Part shown: positions 1 to 7,120 of the stretch, in pieces
How the letters are laid out: each line of letters begins with the position of its first letter
Position numbering within the stretch: the first letter of the stretch is position 1
Assembly (NCBI RefSeq): GCF_019704555.1
Contig: NZ_AP024745.1
Location: 7,324,501-7,388,500, forward strand
From: Actinoplanes sp. L3-i22
GTDB taxonomy: Bacteria; Actinomycetota; Actinomycetes; Mycobacteriales; Micromonosporaceae
Reading direction: 5' to 3'
DNA: 64,000 bases
Notes under the pieces: model-generated
Databases searched by the model: none
What the model was told of the DNA's origin: nothing
What the model saw: the letters and a program-made list of their open reading frames with translations, nothing else
Translations under genes and position numbers: made by a program

Positions 1-533
1 CGGCCCTCGGCGGCGAGCCGGCGGAACAGCAGGCGCACCCAGCGCACCCCCTCCGGGTCCATCCCGTTGACCGGCTCGTCGAAGATCAGCACCGGCGGGT
101 CGCCGAGCAGCGCGGTGGCCACCCCGAGCCGCTGCCGCATGCCGAGCGAGAACGTGCCGACCCGGCGGCCGGCCACCTCGGTCAGGCCGACCTCGCCGAG
201 CACCTCGTCCACCCGGCGCCGCGGCAGGTCGTTGCCGCGGGCGAGGGCGGCCAGGTGCACCGCGGCGCTGCGGCCCGGGTGCGCCTGCTGGGCGTCCAGC
301 AGCGCGCCGGCGTGCCGTAGCCCGCGGCGGTGCCGGCCGAACGCCGTACCGCTGATCGTGGCGGTGCCGCCGTCCGGCCGGTCCAGGCCGAGCAGCACGC
401 GCAGGGTGGTGGTCTTGCCGGCGCCGTTCGGCCCGAGGAACCCGGTGACCCGGCCCGGGCGGGCCACGAACGACAGTCCGGCCACCGCGGTGGTCCGGCC
501 GTACCGTTTGACCAGCTCGTCGACTTCAATCAT
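1..533 (-). CDS. ABC transporter ATPase, 3' end cut by window
   Basis: ATP-binding subunit of an ABC-2 type (drug or lipid) exporter, truncated by the left edge; 177 codons are visible from an ATG at 531-533. The reading frame shows Walker A GPNGAGKTT at residues 34-42, an ABC signature FSLGMRQRL near 128-136 and Walker B VLIFDEP near 148-154, all intact. The variant LGMRQR signature and short linker are typical of the CcmA/DrrA group. The membrane partner should lie to the left, outside the window. It is divergent from the histidine kinase at 656, separated by about 120 bp, so the two-component pair may control it (inference from position). Confident about the family; substrate unknown. Confidence 0.93.
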   Translation of the reverse strand, partial: MIEVDELVKRYGRTTAVAGLSFVARPGRVTGFLGPNGAGKTTTLRVLLGLDRPDGGTATISGTAFGRHRRGLRHAGALLDAQQAHPGRSAAVHLAALARGNDLPRRRVDEVLGEVGLTEVAGRRVGTFSLGMRQRLGVATALLGDPPVLIFDEPVNGMDPEGVRWVRLLFRRLAAEG

Positions 534-655
534 GGCGATACCGTGGCCCGCCCGGGCGGGTGTCGTCATCGGACCGCGGACCGGCCCGGGATCCGCCCGT
601 GGACGGCATACCTTGGTCGGATGCCGGCCGGTCCGGCGGTCGATACGCTCGGCGC

Positions 656-1864
656 ATGTCTGGCTCACCGCATCGCCGATCGATGCCGCTGGGCGCCTGG
701 GTCGCGCTGCTCTGGTGCGCGGCGACGTTCTGGGTGCTGCGCGGCTTCTCCGGCGTGCCCGGCATGCCATCGGGGCTGCCGCAGCCGGCGGCCTGGGTCT
801 GGGCGGTGACCGCGGTGTGCGCCGGGAGCGGGATCGTGGCCGGCGTGCTGGCCCGCCGCCGGCCGCTGACCGCGCTGTACCTGCTGGTCGCCGCCGGGAC
901 GGTGATGGTCCTGGCGCTGGGCCACCACGCGATGGCCGCCTCGCTGGACAGCTCGCTGGCGATGCTGCTGCTCTCCGCCGACGTGGTGATGGTGCATCTG
1001 GTGGCGAGCCGGCCCCGCTGGACCTGGCCGGCCGGGCTGCTGCCGGTGCTCGCCGTCGAGCCGGCCGGTGTCGCGCTGCGGACGTTCGCCGGCCACCCGG
1101 ACGACCACGGGCAGCTCGGGCCGGATCTCGACTGGACCGCCTGGGTGGCGTTCGTGGTGCTGCCGCTGCTGGTGGCCGGCCTGGTCGGCTACTCGGTGCG
1201 CCAGGCCCGGGGCAACGCGCGCCGGCTCAGCGAGCAGGCCGCCACCCAGGCCGTGCTGGCCGAGCGGCTGCGCATCTCCCGGGAACTGCACGACCAGGTG
1301 GCGCACAGCATCGGGATCATCGCGCTGCAGGCCGGTGCCGCCGCCCGGGTCCTGGGCACCCAGCCCGAGCAGGCCCGGGCGGCGATGCGGGCGGTCGAGG
1401 CGACCGGCCGGGACACCCTGGCCGGCCTGCGCCGGATGGTCGGCACGCTGCGCGAGACGGACCAGCCGCGGCCGGCCCGGCTCGCCGACGTCGACCGGCT
1501 GATCGCGGCCGTCGTCGCGGCCGGGGTCGACGTCGATCTGAGCTGGCACGGCGCCCGGCGCCCGCTGCCGGAGGAGGTGGAGCTGTCGGCCTACCGGGTG
1601 ATCCAGGAGTCGCTGACCAACGTGCTGCGGCACGCCGGGGTCACCGGCTGCCGGGTGTCGGTGGCCTACCATCCGGCCGAGCTGGCCATCGAGGTGCTCG
1701 ACGACGGTCCGGGCGCCGCCGCCACGGCGCCCGCCGGGTTCGGCCTGATCGGGCTGCGGGAGCGGGTCGCCCTGCTCAACGGCACGTTCGCGGCGGGCAC
1801 CCGGGCCGGCGGCGGCTTCCGGGTGGCGGTCCGCCTGCCCGCCGCCGCAGGAGCGAGCGGGTGA
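656..1864 (+). CDS. NarL-type sensor histidine kinase
   Basis: Membrane histidine kinase, about 402 aa from the ATG at 656; an in-frame upstream start at 560 would add 32 residues that look non-coding. About six hydrophobic segments fill the first 190 residues with little extracytoplasmic sequence, as in DesK-like intramembrane sensors. The dimerisation/phosphoacceptor motif RISRELHDQVAHS (HisKA_3 type) has its His near residue 212, and the C-terminal HATPase_c domain shows N-box ESLTNVLRHA and G-box GFGLIGLRERV. The next gene is a LuxR-type response regulator, its likely partner. Signal unknown; the divergent ABC ATPase is a plausible target. Confidence 0.94.
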   Translation: MSGSPHRRSMPLGAWVALLWCAATFWVLRGFSGVPGMPSGLPQPAAWVWAVTAVCAGSGIVAGVLARRRPLTALYLLVAAGTVMVLALGHHAMAASLDSSLAMLLLSADVVMVHLVASRPRWTWPAGLLPVLAVEPAGVALRTFAGHPDDHGQLGPDLDWTAWVAFVVLPLLVAGLVGYSVRQARGNARRLSEQAATQAVLAERLRISRELHDQVAHSIGIIALQAGAAARVLGTQPEQARAAMRAVEATGRDTLAGLRRMVGTLRETDQPRPARLADVDRLIAAVVAAGVDVDLSWHGARRPLPEEVELSAYRVIQESLTNVLRHAGVTGCRVSVAYHPAELAIEVLDDGPGAAATAPAGFGLIGLRERVALLNGTFAAGTRAGGGFRVAVRLPAAAGASG

Positions 1865-1878
1865 TGCCGGAGCGCAGT

Positions 1879-1993
1879 GGAGGTGGCGGCGTGAACGGGC
1901 CGGTGGCGGCGTGAGCGCGGCGGAGGCGGCGGTGTGAGCGGGCGCGTGGCGGCGGAGGGCGGCGGAGGTGGCGTGAGTGGGCGGGTGGCGGCG
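1879..1993 (+). repeat. Triplicated SD-plus-GTG start unit
   Basis: Three imperfect copies of a unit consisting of GGAGG(T/C)GGC followed by GTGA and a stretch encoding V-N/S-G-P/R-V-A-A. The GTG codons are at 1891, 1934 and 1973. The first copy is out of frame and ends in TGA after seven codons; the second and third are in frame with the response regulator. The unit therefore duplicates the translation start region of the downstream gene. Confidence 0.7.
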
Positions 1994-2638
1994 GTGCGGG
2001 TGTTGCTCGCCGATGACCATGCGCTGGTCCGCACGGCGCTGCGGATGGTGCTGACCGACGCCGACGACATCGAGGTGGCCGGCGAGGCGGGGTCCGGCGC
2101 CGAGGCGGTCCGGCTCGCCGGTGAGCTGCGGCCGGACGTGGTGGTGATGGACATCCGGATGCCCGGGATGGACGGGATCGAGGCCACCCGCCGGATCAGC
2201 GCGATCCCCGACGCGCCGTGGGTGGTCGTGCTGACCACGTTCGACGACGACGAGTACGTCTACGGCGCGCTGCGGGCCGGCGCCTCCGGCTTCCTGGTCA
2301 AGGACATGGCGCTGGAGGAGATCGTGGCGGCGATCCGGGTGGTCGCGGCCGGTGACGCGCTGGTCGCCCCGAGCGTCACCCGCCGCCTGATCGCGCTGGT
2401 CGCCGCGCATCCCGAGCCGGCCGGTACGCCGCCCGCGCTGACCGGTGTCACCGACCGGGAGCGTGCGGTGCTGACCCTGGTCGGGCGGGGCGCCTCGAAC
2501 GCCGAGATCGCCGTCGGCATGCACATCACCATGCCGACGGTGAAGAGCCACGTGAGCCGGTTGATGACCAAGCTGGGCGCCCGGGACCGGGTGCAACTGG
2601 TGATCATCGCCTACCGCACCGGCCTGGTCCTGCCCTGA
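1973..2638 (+). CDS. NarL/FixJ-family response regulator
   Basis: DNA-binding response regulator, about 221 aa. The receiver domain opens RVLLADDHALVR and carries the phosphoacceptor Asp in VVVMDIRMPGMDG (about residue 60), a Thr in VVLTTFDDD and Lys in LVKDMALEE. A LuxR-type HTH follows near the C-terminus (LTDRERAVLTLVGRGASNAEIA, shortened here: TDRERAVLTLVGRG), ending with VKSHVSRLMTKLGARDR. The GTG at 1973 is chosen because GGAGG lies four bases upstream; GTG at 1934 and 1994 are also possible because this start region is triplicated. It follows the histidine kinase and is its likely cognate regulator. Confidence 0.92.
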   Translation: MSGRVAAVRVLLADDHALVRTALRMVLTDADDIEVAGEAGSGAEAVRLAGELRPDVVVMDIRMPGMDGIEATRRISAIPDAPWVVVLTTFDDDEYVYGALRAGASGFLVKDMALEEIVAAIRVVAAGDALVAPSVTRRLIALVAAHPEPAGTPPALTGVTDRERAVLTLVGRGASNAEIAVGMHITMPTVKSHVSRLMTKLGARDRVQLVIIAYRTGLVLP

Positions 2639-2642
2639 CTCC

Positions 2643-3419
2643 TCAGGAGGAGGCGGCCGGGACGGGCGCGGTCGCCGCAGGCGCTGTCGCTGCCGGCGCG
2701 GTCGCCGCAGGCGCTGTCGCTGCCGGGGCGGTGCTGCTGGAGGTCGACGGCGCCGGGGTGGACTGGTCGTCGCCCCGCTGGCCGTGGTTGCCGTTCCGCT
2801 CGCCGCGGCCGTTCTGGCCGTCGCGGTCGCGGCCGTTCCCGTTGGTCCCGCCGCGGCCGTTCTCGCTGTTCCCGCCGTTGTCGTCGTCGCTGTCTCGGCC
2901 GTCGGCTCGGGTGTCGCCGCCCTGGTGGTTGCCGCGGCCGTTGCCGTGGCCGTCGCCGAACTCGGCCGCCGCAGCGACCGCGCCGGCGCCGAGCACGACG
3001 CCGAGGAACAGGGCCGCGCCGGTGGTCACCAGCGGCAGTCGGCGCCGGTACCAGCGTTCGCGGGGAGCCGCGGCCACCGGAACGGCAAAGACCGGCCCCA
3101 GCGCGTGCGCCGTGGAGGGCTGGTGGGCCACGGAGGGCTGGTGGGCCACGGAGGGCTGGTGGGCCGCGGCCGGCTGGTCGGGCGACGCCGCGGGCTGATG
3201 CGCCGCAGCCGGTTGGGCGGGCGTCGCCGCGGGCTGGGCTGCCGCACCCGACTGGTCGGGCGCCGCCGCCGGCTGGGGCGCTGCGGCCGGGTGGGCGGGC
3301 GTCGCGGTGGGCTGGGCGGGCGTCGTGTCGGCCGGGGTGGTGGCGTTCGTGCCGGCGACGTGCTCGGCGCCGGGCGCTTCGTCGCTGTCGTGGGGCTGGC
3401 GCGGGGTCAGGTCGCTCAT
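2643..3419 (-). CDS. Low-complexity single-TM protein
   Basis: A 258-residue protein of unknown function built from low-complexity blocks. Residues 1-115 are rich in Ala, Pro, Gln and His with a tandem heptad-like repeat (HQPSVA/HQPAAS). A basic stop-transfer RRRLP precedes one hydrophobic segment (about 130-152). An extracytoplasmic tail follows, rich in Gly, Asn, Asp and Arg and ending in four ATAPA units. Both ends are coded by near-perfect DNA tandem repeats, so length is probably variable between strains. Predicted topology is N-terminus inside. It converges on the response regulator, leaving four bases between stop codons. I do not recognise a family. Confidence 0.72.
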   Translation of the reverse strand: MSDLTPRQPHDSDEAPGAEHVAGTNATTPADTTPAQPTATPAHPAAAPQPAAAPDQSGAAAQPAATPAQPAAAHQPAASPDQPAAAHQPSVAHQPSVAHQPSTAHALGPVFAVPVAAAPRERWYRRRLPLVTTGAALFLGVVLGAGAVAAAAEFGDGHGNGRGNHQGGDTRADGRDSDDDNGGNSENGRGGTNGNGRDRDGQNGRGERNGNHGQRGDDQSTPAPSTSSSTAPAATAPAATAPAATAPAATAPVPAASS

Positions 3420-3619
3420 GGTCTTGCTCGCTCTCTCAGGTGAGTGGCCGACAGGGTGCGCTATCGATCCGTACCAAAAAATCGGGGTTGATCGTTGGTT
3501 TCGGGTCGGTGGGGGCGTGCGGCGGCGCTGTGTGGTTCACGATCGGCGGCGCGGCTAAGAACATCTGTCGGACCCGCCTAAGAGCGGCGTAAGAACGCCG
3601 TCACCCAGCGCAAACCCGT

Positions 3620-3634
3620 TCAGCGTCCACTCAG
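3620..3634 (+). promoter_or_regulatory. TCAG-N7-TCAG box upstream of padR
   Basis: TCAGC at 3620 and TCAGC at 3631, an 11-bp direct repeat identical in design to the boxes before uppP, dprE1, dedA2 and others in this window. Here the start codon is about 72 bp away and two inverted repeats intervene, so the spacing differs from the other sites. Confidence 0.5.
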
Positions 3635-3660
3635 CATCGATGTGCTTCGACGCGACCTAC

Positions 3661-3697
3661 CTCGCGGGTATATACGCGAGGTATACACCCGGTGTAT
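3661..3697. promoter_or_regulatory. PadR operator candidates (two palindromes)
   Basis: Two adjacent inverted repeats just before padR: CTCGCG-N8-CGCGAG (3661-3680, AT-rich centre) and ATACACC-C-GGTGTAT (3683-3697). The second ends nine bases before the ATG at 3707. Position and symmetry fit autoregulation by the PadR protein encoded next to it; this is inference, no binding data. Confidence 0.6.
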
Positions 3698-3706
3698 GGT
3701 CGCCGC

Positions 3707-4240
3707 ATGAGTGTTCCGCTGACCCTTCTCGGCCTGCTCGAGCGAGCCCCGAGCCACGGCTACGACCTCAAGCGCGACTACGACGCGTTCTTCGGCGTCG
3801 GCAAGTCGCTGCCGTTCGGGCAGGTCTACGCGACCCTGAGCCGGCTCTCGCGGGACGGCAAGGTGGTGATGGACGAGGTGGCCCCCGGCGACGGGCCCGA
3901 GCGCAAGCGCTACGTGATCACCGACCAGGGCGCGACCGAGGTGAACACCTGGCTGGCCGACCCGGTCGCGCCCGAGCCGCACCTGCAGAGCGTGCTGTTC
4001 ACCAAGGTCGTCCTGGCCCTGATGCTGGACCGCCCGGCGGAGGCCTATCTGGACGCCCAGCGCGGCGCCCACGTCGCCCGGATGCGCGAGCTGACCGAGA
4101 TCAGGCGCACCGGCGGCCTGATCGAGAAGATGCTCGCCGACCACGGCCTGTTCCACCTCGAGGCCGACCTGCGCTGGATCGACACCACGGCCGCCCGCCT
4201 GGACGCGCTGCGCACCGAGATCACCGGGGGGAAGCCGTGA
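3707..4240 (+). CDS. PadR-family transcriptional regulator
   Basis: A 177-aa PadR regulator. The N-terminal winged helix is typical: TLLGLLERAPSHGYDLKR, then the wing GQVYATLSRLSRDGKV, followed by a C-terminal helical dimerisation region (AHVARMRELTEIRRTGG). The ATG at 3707 is preferred to an upstream GTG at 3692 because the latter lies inside the operator palindrome. It is the first gene of an operon with an ABC ATPase and an FtsX permease and overlaps the ATPase by GTGA. PadR proteins usually repress their own operon and respond to small molecules or envelope stress; the effector here is unknown. Confidence 0.93.
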   Translation: MSVPLTLLGLLERAPSHGYDLKRDYDAFFGVGKSLPFGQVYATLSRLSRDGKVVMDEVAPGDGPERKRYVITDQGATEVNTWLADPVAPEPHLQSVLFTKVVLALMLDRPAEAYLDAQRGAHVARMRELTEIRRTGGLIEKMLADHGLFHLEADLRWIDTTAARLDALRTEITGGKP

Positions 4241-4920
4241 CCGCCGCGCTGTCCGCCACCGACGTCCGGCTGTCGTTCGGGGCGACGCCGGCGCTGCGCG
4301 GGGCCGACCTGGACGTCGCCGAGGGCGAGATCGTCGCGGTGATGGGCCCGAGCGGCTCCGGCAAGTCGACGCTGCTGCACTGCCTGGCCGGCATCCTGGT
4401 CCCGGATGCCGGGGAGATTCACTGCGATGGCGTACGGATCGACAACCTGACCGAGAAGGCCCGCAGCGAACTGCGCCGCGACCGGTTCGGGTTCGTGTTC
4501 CAGTTCGGACAGCTGGTCCCCGAGCTGACCGCGGTGGAGAACGTCGCCCTCCCCCTGCTGCTGGGCGGCACCCGCCGCGCCGCCGCGATCGAGCGGGCCC
4601 GCGCCTGGTTCACCCGCCTCGGCCTGGACGGCCTGGAGCTGCGGCGGTCCGGGGAGCTCTCCGGCGGCCAGGCGCAACGGGTCGCCCTGGCCCGCGGCCT
4701 GGTCGCCAGCCCGCGGGTGCTGTTCGCCGACGAGCCGACCGGCGCGCTCGACTCGCTCACCGGCGAGCAGGTGATGGACCTGCTGGTCGCGGCCGCGCGG
4801 GAGCAGGGCACGACGGTGGTGCTGGTGACCCACGAGGCCCGGGTCGCCGCGTACGCCGACCGCCTGGTGATGGTCCGCGACGGACGGGTGACCACGCCGG
4901 CCGGGGTGACCGCGGCATGA
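4237..4920 (+). CDS. ABC transporter ATPase (MacB/LolD type)
   Basis: ATPase subunit, 227 aa, of an FtsX-type (MacB-like) ABC system. Walker A GPSGSGKST lies at about residues 37-45, Q-loop in VFQFGQLVPELTA, signature LSGGQAQR and Walker B VLFADEPTGALDS, followed by the H-loop in VLVTHEARV. The GTG at 4237 overlaps the padR stop codon, which decides the start. Its stop overlaps the permease ATG by four bases, so the three genes are translationally coupled. Such pairs work as mechanotransmission machines or export lipophilic compounds and peptides; the substrate is not evident. Confidence 0.95.
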   Translation: MTAALSATDVRLSFGATPALRGADLDVAEGEIVAVMGPSGSGKSTLLHCLAGILVPDAGEIHCDGVRIDNLTEKARSELRRDRFGFVFQFGQLVPELTAVENVALPLLLGGTRRAAAIERARAWFTRLGLDGLELRRSGELSGGQAQRVALARGLVASPRVLFADEPTGALDSLTGEQVMDLLVAAAREQGTTVVLVTHEARVAAYADRLVMVRDGRVTTPAGVTAA

Positions 4921-7115
4921 TCACGCTCGGACTGAGGCTCGCCGTGGCGGGTGGCCGCGAGGCCGTGCTGCGCCTGGCCGTGCTGGCCGCCGCGGTCGCG
5001 ATCGGGGTCGGCATGCTGCTCGCCGCCGTCGCCGGGGTCAACGCGGTGCACAGCCAGAACCTGCGGTATGCCTGGCTCAACAGCCAGGTCACCAGCGCCG
5101 CTACCGGGCCGGAGGCGCCCGACCCGGCGCTCTGGGCGGTCCGCGAGGGCTACTTCCACGGGCATCCGATGGCCCGGGTCGACGTGGCGATCTCCGGCCC
5201 GCACGGCGCGCTCCCGCCCGGGATGACCGCGCTGCCCGCGCCGGGCGAGTTCTACGTGTCCCCCGCGCTCGCCCGGCTGCTCCGCGACTACCCGGCCGAC
5301 CAGCTGCGGGACCGGTTCCCGGGGCGGCAGGCCGGCCTGCTCGGCCGGGCCGCGCTGGCCTCGCCGGACTCGCTGGTCGTGGTCATCGGGCAGACCCGGG
5401 AGCAGGTCAGCCGGATCGAGGGCGCCGGCGAGGTCACCAGGCTCGTCACGATCTCGCCCGACGACTGCGACGGCTGCGTGATCGGGATCGGCTCCAACGG
5501 CATCGCGCTGACCCTGTCGGTGGTCGCCGCGGCGCTGCTCTTCCCGCTGGTGATCTTCATCGGGACGGCCACCCGGCTCTCCGCCGCCCGCCGCGAGCAG
5601 CGGTTCGCCGCGATGCGGCTGATCGGCGCCACCCCACGGCAGATCACCCTGTTCGCCACCGTCGAATCCGCGGCGGCCGCGGCCGCCGGCACCCTCGCCG
5701 GGTTCGGGGTGTTCTTCGCGATCCGCGCCGGGCTCGCCCAGATCCCGTTCACCGGTGAGCCGTTCTTCTCCGACGACCTGTCGCTGACGCTGACCGACGT
5801 GCTGGTGGTCGCGCTCGGAGTGCCGCTCGCCGCGGCCCTGGCCGCCCGGGTCGCGCTGCGCCGGGTCCGGATCTCCCCGCTCGGGGTCACCCGGCGGGTC
5901 ACCCCGAAACCGCCGCGGGCCTGGCGGGTCCTGCCGCTGCTGGCCGGGCTGGGCGAACTCGCCTACCTGCTCGGCGACCGGCCGCGGACGACCCACGGGC
6001 AGATGATCGCGTACCTCTCCGGGATCTTCGCCGTGATGATCGGCCTGATGATCGCCGGGCCGTGGCTGGCGATGGCCGGGTCCCGGCTGCTGGCCCGCCG
6101 CGCGCAGCGGCCCGCGACGCTGATCGCCGGGCGGCGGCTCGCCGACGACCCGCGGGCCGGGTTCCGCGCGGTCAGCGGCCTGATGCTGGCCCTCTTCGTG
6201 ACCAGCGCGGCGACCGGCGTGATCACCACGATCATGGCCGAGCGCGGGGGTGGCGCGGCCGGCGCGGCCGCGCACGACTTCGTGTCGATCAACGCCCTGC
6301 CCCGCGACCAGGGTGTCCCGGCGGACTCCCTGCGTCTGCCGCCCGGCCTGGCCGCGCACCTGATCCGGATCAACCCCGAGTCACGGCCGGGAAGCCTGAG
6401 CCTGCCCGGGCTGATCTCCTGCGCCGAGTTGGCCGCGATCCCGGCCGCCGGCACCTGCCCGTCCGGGGCGCGGGTCGCCGAGGTGTACCCGGGGCTGACC
6501 GGCCCGAAGAACCTCGCCGGCACGGCCACCGGCCCGGTCTGGCCGGCCGCGACGACGAGCGAGGACCGGTTGGCCGGGCTCAACGTGATCAGCGCGGTGG
6601 TGGCGACCGACGGCTCGCCGGCCGCGATCGAGCGGGCCCGGACCGCGCTCAACGGGATGCTCCCGGACAGCCGGACGGCCGCCACCGACGCCGAGCACTT
6701 CGGCGACTTCACCCGGCTGCTGGCCCAGTTCCAGCGGCTGGCCGACGTGGCGATCCTGTCCAGTCTGGTGATCGCCGGGTGCAGTCTGGCGGTCAGCGTC
6801 GTCGGCGGGCTCACCGAGCGGCGCCGGCCGTTCGCGATGTTGCGCCTGACCGGCGTGCGCCTGGCCGAGCTGCGCCGGGTGGTGGCGCTGGAGACGGCCG
6901 TACCGTTGCTGGTCGTCTCCGCCGTCGCCGTAGGCGTCGGATTTCTGGCCGCGCATCTGTTCCTGCGCTCCCAGATGCGGTACGACCTGCACGCCCCCGA
7001 CCCGGTCTACTACCTGACCGTGGCCGGGGGCCTGCTCGCCTGCCTCGGCGTCGTCCTCGCCACGATGCCGCTGCTGGCCCGGATGACCGGCCCGGCCACG
7101 GCCCGCAACGAATAG
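4917..7115 (+). CDS. FtsX-like ABC permease
   Basis: A 732-aa permease with the layout of two FtsX domains. An N-terminal membrane helix (about 15-40) is followed by an extracytoplasmic segment, then three helices around 195-320 that include the conserved RREQRFAAMRLIGATPRQI motif. A second extracytoplasmic stretch contains paired Cys residues (ISCAEL and GTCPSG), and the C-terminal three-helix block carries RRPFAMLRLTGVRLAEL. Partner of the ATPase at 4237, with ATGA overlap. It converges on another large FtsX permease with only five bases between their stop codons, leaving no room for a terminator. Confidence 0.93.
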   Translation: MITLGLRLAVAGGREAVLRLAVLAAAVAIGVGMLLAAVAGVNAVHSQNLRYAWLNSQVTSAATGPEAPDPALWAVREGYFHGHPMARVDVAISGPHGALPPGMTALPAPGEFYVSPALARLLRDYPADQLRDRFPGRQAGLLGRAALASPDSLVVVIGQTREQVSRIEGAGEVTRLVTISPDDCDGCVIGIGSNGIALTLSVVAAALLFPLVIFIGTATRLSAARREQRFAAMRLIGATPRQITLFATVESAAAAAAGTLAGFGVFFAIRAGLAQIPFTGEPFFSDDLSLTLTDVLVVALGVPLAAALAARVALRRVRISPLGVTRRVTPKPPRAWRVLPLLAGLGELAYLLGDRPRTTHGQMIAYLSGIFAVMIGLMIAGPWLAMAGSRLLARRAQRPATLIAGRRLADDPRAGFRAVSGLMLALFVTSAATGVITTIMAERGGGAAGAAAHDFVSINALPRDQGVPADSLRLPPGLAAHLIRINPESRPGSLSLPGLISCAELAAIPAAGTCPSGARVAEVYPGLTGPKNLAGTATGPVWPAATTSEDRLAGLNVISAVVATDGSPAAIERARTALNGMLPDSRTAATDAEHFGDFTRLLAQFQRLADVAILSSLVIAGCSLAVSVVGGLTERRRPFAMLRLTGVRLAELRRVVALETAVPLLVVSAVAVGVGFLAAHLFLRSQMRYDLHAPDPVYYLTVAGGLLACLGVVLATMPLLARMTGPATARNE

Positions 7116-7120
7116 CCGCC

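Noticed and set aside
665..2596. Long minus-strand ORF across the histidine kinase and regulator
   Set aside because: His/Gln/Arg-rich shadow of the two real genes; no recognisable motif.
2643..3419. CRISPR-like tandem repeats
   Set aside because: Repeats are contiguous, without spacers, and encode in-frame amino-acid repeats of one protein.
3585..3600. CGGCGT-AAGA-ACGCCG hairpin as terminator
   Set aside because: It lies in a divergent promoter region, not after a gene, and has no supporting context; may be chance in GC-rich DNA.
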